The translations under genes and the position numbers were made by a program. 64,000 nt of DNA from Strongyloides papillosus (lineage: Eukaryota > Nematoda > Chromadorea > Rhabditida > Strongyloididae), in assembly GCA_005656395.1 (NCBI GenBank), contig SRSI01000052.1, positions 434,001-498,000 of the forward strand. Direction: 5' to 3'. The notes beneath the pieces were generated by a model. That model did no database searches, was not told where the DNA came from, and worked only from the letters and a program-made list of their open reading frames with translations. Positions 41,499 to 52,506 of this stretch are shown piece by piece. How positions within the stretch are numbered: position 1 is the first letter of the stretch; every line of letters starts with the position of its first letter.

Positions 41499-41759
41499 TT
41501 CATTATAAAAATAACATTAAGAAGTATTTCAAAACACTTTATTTCATTAATTTTATTTAGTTTTAGGAGAATAAGTATAGTATCTATTATTAATTAGAGT
41601 TATTTCTAACTTTCAACTATGTTACCAGTGAAATATATCACATGAATTACCGTGTAAGTTTTAAATAATTAAATCATGTAGTAATTTTTGTTTCTAGATT
41701 TCGTAATGATATTGAGATATTAGGTAAGTGTTTCTTCCACTTCTAATGGTCAAATTTAG

Positions 41760-42295
41760 ATTTTATAATTACGCCAGTTGTCGGAATGGTTCCAGAATTA
41801 TCAGATAAGTTTTATCTTTCATAATAAGTTACAAGTTTTTACTTTTAGGTATATGGCTGACAACCGGCACTGTTTCCCGTGGTGAATATGGTCTCATCTA
41901 CATAGGTAAGCAGTTTCTTTTACTTTTAACAGTTTGATTTAGATTTGTTAACTCTGTCAATGGATAAATAATAGTCAGAAATAACGTGTAAATTTACGAA
42001 TATAAGTACTTATATGAATACTTTTTAGCAATTGAAGCTTTTGGACAATGGAAATCAGAATCAGAGGGCAGAATAAACATAACAGGTAATATTTTTTAAT
42101 TGTTTAGTTATTTTATTTATAAATAAAAGTTTACACTAAGCTTGTGTTATTTTAATTTGTTGTTTTAAAGAGAAAAACATTTGGAACCTAGTAAAAATTC
42201 TAGGTGAAAATGTCTTTTATTTTTTGACTTTGTCACCTGTAGGTGACAATGTTGTTAGATTCCTAAAAATTCGAGACATTGTCAGCTATAGGTGA
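41760..42295 (+). other. Candidate micro-exon gene: four tiny in-phase exons
   Basis: Four candidate exons, each after a TTTAG/AAAG acceptor: 41760-41804 (45 nt), 41849-41905 (57 nt), 42029-42085 (57 nt) and 42171-42203 (33 nt). Each has a length divisible by three, and all are phase 1-1. Spliced together they read openly: FIITPVVGMVPELS, G-IWLTTGTVSRGEYGLIYI, A-IEAFGQWKSESEGRINIT, E-KNIWNLVKIL. If the last is not spliced it continues to a TGA at 42293-42295, through the two TGTCACC palindromes. Donors are GTAAG, GTAAT and GTGAA; the first exon has ATAAGT where GTAAGT is expected. A further 26-nt candidate lies at 41698-41723. I found no convincing start exon, so this may be a decaying gene. 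Similar exon structure is known from schistosome micro-exon genes; homology is not implied. Confidence 0.35.
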
Positions 42296-42475
42296 CAATT
42301 TGACTTTGAGTGCTAGAGTGGAAGGTACACTGAGAAAAAATCCGTGACTTCAGTTCACGTGACATTATGTCACGAATAAAAAAATAATTTCTCGTGACTT
42401 TTCGTCACTCAAATTTAATGTCCCAAACAAAAATGTCACGGGAAAGAAAAATCCCGTGCTCAGTAATGCTCACGT
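42225..42475. repeat. Cluster of GTGAC/GTCAC palindromes
   Basis: Includes TTGTCACCTGTAGGTGACAA (42232-42251), ATTGTCAGCTATAGGTGACA (from 42279), CGTGAC-ATTAT-GTCACG (42358-42374), GTGACTTTTCGTCAC (42394-42408) and a perfect 7-bp inverted repeat CACGGGA/TCCCGTG around 42437-42458. At least seven half-sites within 250 bp. The function is unknown; it could be a transposon terminus, protein-binding array or replication element. Confidence 0.75.
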
Positions 42476-42509
42476 TTTACAGCTACGTATGGTACACAGG
42501 GCTTAAGGT

Positions 42510-42740
42510 ATACCCCCGGTATGTCCCCCCCCCATCCCCTCCGGATCGCTCGAAGATGTAAGCATACAGTAACCTTAGCCCTACACTCTTTTCAGAGAGC
42601 TACACAAGGTAAAGGTTTGGAGCATACCCCCGATATGCCAATTTCGCCTCCCCTTTTCCCCCGGCTTGCTTCGAGAACGAAGCATATAGTGCCTTGGTTC
42701 TGCGCTCAACCAATTGAGCTACCAAGCAAACCGACCCGGC
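42510..42740 (-). repeat. Tandem dimer of tRNA-like units (A-box present), ~114-bp period
   Basis: Two GC-richer units, each opening (plus strand) with TACCCCCG.TATG at 42511 and 42625. On the minus strand the second unit reads TGGTAGCTCAATTGGTTGAG, a good tRNA D-arm/A-box, and ends with a GCTTCG-TTCT-CGAAGC hairpin in the position of a T arm. GGTTTGC and GCAAGCC at the ends can form a seven-pair acceptor-like stem. The first unit keeps GTAGCTCTCTG and a TTCGAGCGATCC B-box-like end. Neither folds into a normal tRNA, so this looks like tRNA-derived repeats, perhaps a SINE-like element. Confidence 0.55.
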
Positions 42741-44729
42741 AGTTCTTCATTGTTTTTATAGTAGAAAGGTAAAAAATTATTCCAATTCCTTAAAGAGTCT
42801 GTCTGCTTACGTCCTCTTATGGTGGTGTGGCCGTTTATAGGTGTAGCGAAGCCTCCTGTTACATGTATGTATTTCAGCGGATACATGCTAGCTGGTTCCC
42901 ACCACCTTAGCCGAGGTTGTTTACCAAATGAAAAAGCATGTTGGAACATGCGTGCTCGATCAATTGAAAGTGGAGTATATCCCCTATAAATATAAACACT
43001 ACAACAAAATTATTATTATAAATTTTAACTATTATTTACAATGTCTCCTTTTTATTTTTACATATCCCCTAGAAGGCCAAACAATAAATGTGAGGTGTAC
43101 TTTCTGAAAAACCTAGAAATTAGAAAGATGATGTGCTATTTTGTATTTTTGCGAAATAATGTTTTTGCCATCTTTTTCTTTTATCCTTTATACATCTGTT
43201 TTGCCGTGCTTTCATCTTTGGGGAAATAAAGAGAGATTTTTAATAGAGTTGTATTTAACAATATAATAATACACTAATAAATATAATATGCTAACATAAT
43301 AATATAATAAAATAGGCTGATCTTAAGAATAGTGAACGCATTCTATATATCGTTAAAAAAGCAATTTTTTTAGCGGTAAAATATATATTTTTTTGATAAA
43401 TATGCATAAATAAGCACTATTTGAGTACATTTTGCAGCGCTTGAAGAAAAAAATTTTTTTGTCACATTGACTTTTTTGAATTAATGGTTTAATTTTAGGG
43501 ATGGTGGACACCTTTTAATTTTTAACCATTATTTGCCCTTATATGCAATTTTTTTAGCTAATCATGTTATTTTAGCAGTGAGCTATTATATTGCTATGAT
43601 TTTTTAACTTTTTTTTTCCAAAATACCTTAATTTACTAACCAAAAATATTAAAATTCATTCGAGTTTTAATTACTAATTTCTTATGATTTTTTCAAAGAC
43701 AGACTATCAATCATTTTTTGACAAAAGCTAAAGCATTTTATTCTTATTTATTATTAGGCATTGCCGTCATTAGACATACCGTACAGGAATTAGATACAAA
43801 AATTCCATGAACTTAATTCACTAACACAATTTTTTAATTTTAAAAAATATCAAAAGTTATCTAGCGTATCTTTTGTTATTGGAAATGAAGCGACACCGCC
43901 TCCATTTACTTTTCTGAGCCAAAATACCGTTAATGATACATATTTATAATGAAGTATTAACTATTTGTTTTACTACGGTAGCATACTTTTATGAATCATC
44001 GTTTCTTCCTATAAAAAACAATCTTATGTTAGAAAATATTAAATAATTTTTAATTACATTTACTTCTTACTCGGATGTAAATCACTTATAGAATAGAAAA
44101 GTTGTATTTTTTTATAATATCACACACATATTAAGTTTGATTTTTAATTTGAATTTCACAATGGTCTCTTAAAGATTTTTTCAAAGATTCAAAGTTGAAA
44201 AATAAGAATACTACCTTTTATGTGGTACAATTAAATATGAAACATACATTGTTACTACTATAATCAGTTTTCACTTAACTAGCCATACGTATATTATTTT
44301 CTTGTTAAATCATAAATAAGACGTAGTTTATTAACTTTAGATATTTTGAAATTTTCCTTTATCGTCATTCTTTCACTCTCAATACATAAGTCCTATCATA
44401 CGTAGAGGCGTCGAATTTTTTTAATGTACACAAAGATTAAAGTACAAAAAGTACAAATTGTTTTAATGATGTTAAACTATCTTGTGGAGAGATTGCTATA
44501 CATACAGTTTTACATGCATGAACACTCAAAACAGAAGCATACCTATAAAAAAAGTACACTATTGGTAAAGTCTTTATGATGATAATGGACTTAAAAGAAT
44601 TGTGTGACAAAAAGAGATGATACATTGACGGAAAAATCACATATACCTAATTGCGTAAAATATATGTATATAAAGTAGGATATAAAAAGTGTCATTTTCA
44701 TTACTTTTCTTTCTTAACTAACGTTCACC
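42741..44729. other. Right part of the accessory island, no gene found
   Basis: A less AT-rich segment to about 42960 includes a CATGTTGGAACATG palindrome (42938-42951). After that the sequence is AT-rich with short patches such as TTTTTTTAGCGGTAAAATAT. Short frames at 43041-43229 and 44437-44640 lack domain or codon support. The final 200 bp is the promoter of the KH gene. Confidence 0.45.
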
Positions 44730-45675
44730 ATGAATTCAAACTCACCTGATTTTTTTTACAACAGTTATAATAATAATATTTTGGGAAACAATCTTTTTCC
44801 TAAGTTAACAACCAACGATAATAACAATTTTGTAAGTTTTTGATTAATATGTGTATTTTTTATATTTTAAAAAATTATTTTCACTTTAGAATGCTGGAGG
44901 ACAACTTTTTAACAATTCAACAAAAGAGTTAATTAACAAGAATGGTATGATTGCAGAGTCATACTATAGGAAATTAATAAGTGAGAGGGATTACTTGTAT
45001 GCTTCAAATATGTCCTCAAGAGTTCCAGCAACAATCAAGGTTTTACAAGCTGAAATAGAATTTTTGGAAAATCTATTTGATTCAAATTATTTGAATTGTT
45101 CATTTACCCTTCCACCACCACAAGGTATGGTTGAAGTAAAGATAAGAAAAATTTATATTCCTGTGGACAAATATCCTGACTACAATTTTGTTGGGAGAAT
45201 CCTCGGACCGAGAGGCTTAACGGCAAAAGATTTGGAACATAGAAGCGGTTGTAAAATAATGATAAGAGGTAGAGGGTCTATGAAAGATAAATCTAAGGAA
45301 CAAAATTTTATTGGTAGACCAAATTATCAACATTTGAATGAACCATTGCACGTCTTACTTCAAGCTGAAGATACTCTTAATCGTGTTCAAAAAAAATTGG
45401 ATTATGCTGAGAATGAAATCAGAAAGATGTTGTCCCCTGCCTCTGGAAATACTGATAATTTGAAAAAATCCCAATTAGTTAAATTGGCTCTTTTAAATGG
45501 TACTTATCGTGAGAGTGGTAATTTAACCCCAAGATCGACTGTATCACCAAATGCAAATGAAACATATCAACCTTTTATGAATTATTTTAATTCATTAGAT
45601 TCAGTTAACAATTTCAACAATTTTTATAGTAACTCGGAAAGTTCTTCCGTCAGAAACTTTACATCTTTTGTATAA
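44730..45675 (+). CDS. STAR-family KH RNA-binding protein (Quaking/GLD-1/ASD-2 type)
   Basis: Exons 44730-44831 and 44890-45675 join in phase 0 across a 58-bp intron to give 295 residues. A polar Asn-rich start precedes a Qua1-like dimerisation segment (about 58-105, YYRKLISERDYL to EIEFLENLFDS). The maxi-KH domain follows with VDKYPDYNFVGRILGPRG, then GCKIMIRGRGSMKDKSKEQN, and a Qua2 segment, LHVLLQAEDTLNRVQKKLDY. STAR proteins bind UACUAAY-like elements in mRNAs to control splicing or translation. The Qua1 region is divergent, so it is not clearly GLD-1 or ASD-2. The C-terminal tail is Asn/Ser-rich and lacks the tyrosine-rich nuclear signal of Sam68. It is single-copy in this window and close to the right edge of the island. 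Confidence 0.88.
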
Positions 45676-46077
45676 TCATTACTTTTAATTACTGAGAATT
45701 TTCTTTTTTTAAATATTTTATGTTTATGTTTATTCTTTATAATTATTTTTAATAAATTAATTTTTTTACTTATTCTGTTATATAACTTTTTAAATTAGAT
45801 AGAAATCTGGTACTTTATTTAGTATGGGTTAGTAATAATTTATAAGTATGTTGATTCACAAATTCCCAAAATAGGATAAATAACGTTGGGGTGAAATTTT
45901 TGTATTTTCGTCAAACGCCTACGTATGATGAAAAAAAAAATCCTTATTAATAGTGAAGAATTTTTGTATATAAAATGAATAAAGGGAAAATTTCCATTGC
46001 TATTTATTAAAACCTAAATTATTAATAACTCAATTTAATTTAAATTTTTCTTACATAAATTTTGTTAATATTTAAAA
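45676..46077. other. Intergenic spacer
   Basis: AT-rich spacer between two plus-strand genes; about 400 bp. No element seen. Confidence 0.5.
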
Positions 46078-47175
46078 ATGATATTAACGAACGTAAAAAA
46101 TGTTATTCACTTATTAGTCTTTATAAAAACACTAATAATATATAAAATGCATCATATGCTAACATTTATTTTATTAATTACAAGTACATTGAACTATTTC
46201 AGTTTAGGAGATGATACCTCAAATGAATATTCTGTGAATGTAACAGTTGTAGCACCAGATGTAATTTATATATATGATGAAATTTTTGGAAAAAACGATG
46301 AATTATATAATTTTTATATACAACTTAAACTACATAATATTAATAATTATACATTTAAATTTCGAATAGAAGAAGATAAAAAATTGATAACTAATAAATA
46401 TGATATAATATACAGTGATTTGAATCAATTGAAAATTCAATTTGTATTGGAAATGCCAACTAAAAGTAAAATTTATGAAGTAAAAGGTAATATTATAAGG
46501 AATGAAGGTGATACTGCTACAGAGGGTATTTTGTTATTCACACATAATATTTCTTTTATAAAGTTACATACCCCAACTTCAGAGAATATATTACTTGATA
46601 GGACATCATGTAGCTCGGAAAATTTATATAACTTATTGTCAATGTATTATAATAAATTTAATGGATATTTTTATGTTAATATTTATGTAGAATATAGTAA
46701 TAGAAAAATGATAACAATTTATAATTCAGAAAAAGAAAGTTACAAAATGTTTGGACCTTTTGGAAACAAAGATGGTAAACTTCCATATATGTTATATCCA
46801 ATTGAAATTGCAAAATTTTTATGTGGTAATAGTGTAAGACCAAGATTAAAAAGTTTAATTTTTTCTGGTAACTCAGATGACACTAAGGAAGATATCATTG
46901 TTTATTATGATGCTTATCCTATTTCAAAAAACACTTCAGATAAAAGTTTTTATCTAAAAATGATGTTTAAAGGCTATCGTGATAGTATGTATGAGAATGT
47001 TGATAGGGATGATTTTTATTTAAAAGAATCTTTTGATAGTGAAGGAATAAATATAAATTTAGAAATTTTTCTTAATTATTATTCACATTTTACACATAAT
47101 TATTTTTCTACTTCTCTTATATTTGTATCTATAATGTTAATTTTTTATCAAACAATTGTGCTTTTTTATGTATAA
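46078..47175 (+). CDS. Secreted or membrane-anchored protein of unknown family
   Basis: A single-exon frame of 365 codons. The more natural start is the ATG at 46147, which opens a signal peptide (MHHMLTFILLITSTLNYFS) directly followed by a polar mature region; the ATG at 46078 adds 23 residues. The mature part is Tyr/Asn-rich with several N-glycosylation sequons (NVT, NYT, NIS, NTS) and a few Cys. The end is a hydrophobic helix, SLIFVSIMLIFYQTIVLFYV, compatible with a C-terminal membrane or GPI anchor. No family recognised, so it may be lineage-restricted. It converges on the TRPC gene with about 100 bp between stops. Confidence 0.65.
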   Translation: MILTNVKNVIHLLVFIKTLIIYKMHHMLTFILLITSTLNYFSLGDDTSNEYSVNVTVVAPDVIYIYDEIFGKNDELYNFYIQLKLHNINNYTFKFRIEEDKKLITNKYDIIYSDLNQLKIQFVLEMPTKSKIYEVKGNIIRNEGDTATEGILLFTHNISFIKLHTPTSENILLDRTSCSSENLYNLLSMYYNKFNGYFYVNIYVEYSNRKMITIYNSEKESYKMFGPFGNKDGKLPYMLYPIEIAKFLCGNSVRPRLKSLIFSGNSDDTKEDIIVYYDAYPISKNTSDKSFYLKMMFKGYRDSMYENVDRDDFYLKESFDSEGININLEIFLNYYSHFTHNYFSTSLIFVSIMLIFYQTIVLFYV

Positions 47176-47277
47176 TTATTTATGAATATTTTATAAAACT
47201 AAATTTTAACAAAAAAAATATTAAAAATATCGAATATATAATTTTTTTTATTATTTATTTATAATATCTTTAATTTT

Positions 47278-50200
47278 TTAATCCTTAAACGATACTTTAG
47301 AAGGACTTTTTGGATCTATACATTTCCCTTCGGCAAATTTCACACTTGCTCCCGATTTCCTTGCACGCAATTTATTACTATTCTGAAGATTTATTTCATC
47401 AATTAATTTATCTAACTTCGAATTCATTTCATTCCTCCAACATTCAACTAATTCTTCAATAGTATTATTTAATGGGATATTTTTAATTGAATAAATAGAT
47501 GGTCTATTTTTTTTAATAGCTGGCTTCATTGAAAAGGCACTTTCTGAAGGAGTTTCTAATATTTGAGAAATACTTGATTGTTTTCTTACTAACTCATCTT
47601 GTTTGTTCCCATCTGTTGTACATTCTTCAATACCATCTTCTATTAAAGGACAATCAATATTAAAGAAGACACTACTTGCATCAGTTGGTGTTGTAAATAT
47701 AATATCACTGGGTTCCAAGCTATCTCCACAAACATCAAAATCGTTACAGTTTTCCTCTGGAACACTATCTTTTCGTGGAGAACGTAAATTATAACCAAAC
47801 ATTCTATTACTTGCAGACATTGTTCTCATAATGTCCCTTTTTACAGCATCTATATGAGAAGACGATCTAACTATCTCTTTTCTTCTATCATCACGTAATT
47901 CAAATCTTAAACTGCTAATATCTTGTTTTATTTCTAGTAGATCATCCTCATTAACACCATCCATTTTCATATCTTTCTTTGTTTGGAGAATGAATCTAGA
48001 TACAAGTCGTTGCATTATATCCATATAAGTTAGAGGTTTATTTTCATCTTCGTCAGTATCACTACCACATTTTTTTTCCATTTCATTTCTTTTTCTACTA
48101 TATCCTGGTCTCTAAAATATATTTTTATGAAAAAAAGTTAAGCATAGAAAATTAAAGATATAATCTTACTCTAATAGTGGCACGTGTTTTACTTTTTTGA
48201 TATTGATACTTTTCCACATAGCCATCTAAATAAATTATAGATTTTTGTTATAAAATAATATATAGCTTTCGGGGTTATAATAATATTAAATGGTGGAGAT
48301 AGGGTACTACCTTCATCAAAGTGAGTCATCCATAATTTGGTCCTATGAAATTTCCACTCTAAATCAGCATGATCATTAATTATTTGAAATGAATGAGACA
48401 TCATAGCAATTAACATATTTAAAAGAACAATTATTGCTGTCATATGATAAGTTACAAACATTCCTCTTCCAACCCATTGAGTAAAATAATGTTCCTCCAA
48501 AACATCAGTATCTTCAACTTTTGTAATTGAAAATAATGACCATAATAATGTCATATATGAATTAGCTATATCACTAAAAGCATTTGCTTCAAGTTTACAA
48601 TTATCTGGAGTTATACAAACAGGTGTGTATGAATCATAGTACCAATATAATTGTGCTAACCCAATTGAGAAACTACTTATTATAAGACCAAAGATAAAAC
48701 AAAATTTTGCTACATCAACTAACATACATCCCAATGATATTTGTAATGGTCCTAAATATGGATTTGTTTGGAAAAGATAAATAATTCTTGCAAAACTAAA
48801 AATATTTCCAACTGCAAACAGTCCCTCAGCAACAAGAACTGGTTCAAAAGCATCCCAATATGTTCTTATCATATATTTAATATTAATAAATTCTTGACAG
48901 TAATTAAATAAATAGTATGCTCCAACACGTAATGCTATTGTACAAAGATAAAGACACATCATTATAAAATCTAACCAATTCCACCATTGCAATGTATATT
49001 TTTTAAAACCTTCATCCCATAATTGTTTTACTTCTGACCATATCATTCCCATTACCCAAAGAAGGACTAATGATTCAATAACTGTTGGTGGTGGACCACG
49101 ATCTGAAGCACGATTTTTACCACCACCTCTAACAGCACCTTTTTCATATCTATACGGTTCAAAAGTAGCTAGTGTTAAAAGTATTAAAAAACAACCAAAT
49201 GAAATAGAATAGTAAAGAAATTTCATAAATGGACTTCTAACAATTCTACCAAGTTTTGACTTTGGCATAATAATATATGAAAGAGCTAAAACAGGCCATA
49301 AAAGTATTAATATTGCACACATTAAAAAATTCCAATATGATCCACGTTGTTGCCGTCCGGGAAACCCTTCATACCATATAGAAGTTAACAATTGTTGACA
49401 ATGTGGATGTGCCACAAATGCTTTTTGTTTATACTTTATAGCTAACTTTAATCTTCTTAAACTTAACTTAGATGCCCATACATCAATATTCTCATCATGA
49501 TTATTTTCTTCTTTATTTAAAACAGAGATAACCTCTTCAGTACTACGACATTGACTAAGTAAGTCACAAGCATATTGTTTACATTGTTCAGACAATTGTA
49601 AATATGTATCTTTAAATTCATGTTCCAAGGAGGCAAGTTTTTCTAATTCCCATGATAATTTAAAGGCACTTAAAATAGGATCAGGACTAGTTAAAGACAT
49701 CCAAGCTGGTGAAGCTAAAGCTCGATAAGTATTAATTCTTTTTAATGAATGATGTAATGAATCATTAAATCTTTCTCTATCACATTCTTGACAACAACAC
49801 GAATGTTTATGAGGATTTTCAATAATAGCATCTTTTCTAATTAGCATTTGTAATATTTCAAATCTATTAAGATGTGCAGCAAGAATAACAGGAGAAATGT
49901 CACTGGAATATTCAGAAGAAGAAACTTCAGCCTCATTTAAATGTTTTCCCCATCCTGGTCCCAACATTTCAGTAGTAATTGATTTGTGATTTATTAACAT
50001 TTCTACCAATCTATAGACTCCTTCTCTAATAGCACATAATAATGCATTTCCAATACGTATATCTTCTTGTTGTAGTAATAATTCAACAATTTCAATATTT
50101 TCATTATCAACAGCAATTTCAATGGCAGTTCTCCCCATTGCATCCATGGCATTTAAATTGAAATCACCTTTACTCTATAAAAATTTTTTAAAACAAAAAA

Positions 50201-50483
50201 ATTTATTTTTAAAATTTACATTATAAAGAACATCAAGCATTGTAGGCTTATCACCAGCTTCAGCTGCTTCAAGTAACTTTCTTTCCTGAGGTTTCAACAT
50301 ATCTTGCGTTTTAATATGTACAGTAGGTAGTCCATTTGGATAGTTGCTTCCATAATTAACTGGTCTCCCTCTTGGTGGTCTCGGACTAGGAGTTAAAATC
50401 TTCCAATTGGAAGATGAATTAACAGAAGAAGTTCCTAAAGTAGAAGTAGGATATCTTCTTGGTGCTGATACTCCAGCATACAT
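47278..50483 (-). CDS. TRPC-type cation channel, one frame break
   Basis: Exons 50483-50220, 50174-48170 and 48111-47278 give about 1,033 residues if one base is removed from the T6 run at 48193-48198. N-terminal ankyrin-like repeats (DAMGRTAIEIAVDNENIEIV) lead to the conserved TRPC linker helices and six membrane helices, with the pore segment near LLWSLFSITKVED. The TRP box reads EWKFHRTKLW, then FDEGSTLSPPFNII, a TRPC hallmark. The C-terminal exon carries a CIRB-like IMQRLVSRFI and EIKQDISSLRFEL. Such channels conduct Ca2+ and Na+ downstream of phospholipase C. Without the indel, a splice from GGA AAA|GTATCA to 48111 could also keep frame, but it would skip KTRATIR and ignore a perfect GTAAGA donor at 48169. 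The ATG abuts a CTTTAG acceptor. It is trp-1- or trp-2-like. Confidence 0.88.
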
Positions 50484-52506
50484 CTAAAGTATATGGTTGT
50501 GAAAGAAGACAATTTAAATGCCAAGATTGATAGAAAAATGTGGTTATTCATCAAGACGTAACATATATATTTAATTTATTTATACTTTAAATCAAAAAAA
50601 TTACAAAAGTAAAGAAAAATTTTTATAATGTATATTGTTAGAAGAAAGATAAATTTTTATTATAAAAAAAGTATAGAATGTAAAATTGAAAATTAAATTT
50701 TTATTCATATCATCTGTATTTTACAATATGTAGATATATCAAATCTTTTTGAAAATCTACAAAAAAAATTTGATTAAAAATTGAAATTTCTTTCTAAAAT
50801 AAAAAGGGGATTTAAAATTAAATGATAGAAAAAATATATTTATTTACAGATATATTGACAATTTATAAATAAAGACAAATGTTATTAGAAATCATTTATC
50901 AAATTAAAATAATATATGGATTAATTTTGGATAATATTATTTGGTTATGTTATAATAAAAAAAGTAAAAAGGACAGTAATTAAAATTAAATAATAGGTTT
51001 GATTTGCTAAAGAAACATTTGCATTTGGGAGAACTAATTTTAAATTGGTATTGTTTAGTAAAAAGGAAAGGAAAAGTAAAAGTCTGTTCTTGATATTTGA
51101 TAGAAGGGAAAAATAAATGAAGAATAATTATACTCTAGAGATGAAATCGGTTGTTAAAGTGAGGAAATAATATACTTTTAATAGGAAGATATTTAAGATA
51201 CTTTTGAAGGAAAATATTTCTAATAATAAATATTTAAAAGAGTAGTCTGTGTGAAAAATACAATGGAAACATGTGTTTTTTGGTAATAAGTAAATCAAAC
51301 TTAAATGTCATGTTTAATTATATCATTTCCAAATGCTTTAGTAGTTTCAACTAAAAATTTTTCTATCACAAGAAAATGAATATTTAAATTTTGCGTTAAA
51401 ATAACTTTATTTTAACATTATTTTAATATTATTTCTTCAGAGATTTAAAAATATATAGTAAAAAGATTGTAAAATACAGTTTTAGAGGTATGGTGAAAAA
51501 TAGAAAATATGAACAACTAAATTTTTTTTTATAAAAAATCTATTTTTATGAAAAACTCTTTAATTTTGTGTGGGATAATAATTTTTACTACTTTGCAAAA
51601 AAGTAATAACGTGATTTCGGTAAAAACTCAACAACTGCTATAAATATATTATTAAGAAAAAATATCTTATAATAATAATAATAGGTTTTGATTTTATAAG
51701 ATTCTTGCTTTTAATAGTGTAAAGGACTTTCCTTAAATCTAACTAACTTTTCTTTACACATAACATCTTCAATCTACCCGTTCCTTCAAATATCTTATTA
51801 ACTTATTCTTCTTATATATTTTAAAAGTTTTTATCATAACCCTTTTGGCTAATATATATGAGTAATGATAACAAATATGTGTAGATATATACACATATAT
51901 GAGAAAGAAAGTTAGGGGACGGTAATCTAATTTTATATTTATATTTAGTTAATCTTTTATAAAATAACTTTTATCATTCTCCTTAAATAGTAAATTTTTC
52001 AAAAACATATACATTATACTTTAAAATGATATAAGTAAAAATGGCAAACTTTACAATGAATAAATTATGAATTTACATAATATTTAAAAAATACACTTAA
52101 AAAATGAAATTTACCATTACTGTAGAAAAAGAATATTACTTTTATGATAGTTATACATATGTATATTGTAACAAACAAACTACCAAACAATTTGTTACAC
52201 TTTGACATTTTGGGAATATTTATTAAGTATCTTTTTAAAAAATAAATATTGTTTTTATTAAAAGAAAGAAAAGATTTTTTATTTGTTCCATAATTTTACA
52301 CTTACTTTTTTCCGTTTTTTTCATATTTTCTCATGGGTAAGTTAATAAAAATAAGAGATAAAAATATTTATTCTTTACTACATTACTTAAAAATACATGC
52401 ATTAAATTTTATTAAAATTAACAATTTGTTTATAAAAGTTTGCTAAACTATTTTGAAAAAGTTAATTGTAAGCGGAAATTGTAATTTCATTTAATAAAAA
52501 TGCTTC
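50484..52506. other. Intergenic spacer upstream of the TRPC gene
   Basis: 2 kb of very AT-rich sequence. No ORF, RNA gene or repeat I can support. Confidence 0.5.

Noticed and set aside
41451..41520. Helitron 3' end
   Set aside because: The hairpin is suitable, but no CTRR terminus follows and no rep/helicase ORF is present; kept only as a possibility.
42521..42772. 83-codon plus-strand frame (MSPPHPLRIARRC...)
   Set aside because: It overlaps the tRNA-like dimer; its own two halves repeat because the DNA repeats. No domain or codon support.
42719..42949. 76-codon minus-strand frame
   Set aside because: Overlaps the repeat dimer, has no ATG context or homology, and appears to be chance openness in GC-richer DNA.
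44437..44640. 67-codon minus-strand frame upstream of the KH gene
   Set aside because: Hydrophobic, AT-driven translation lying in a promoter; no signal of coding selection.
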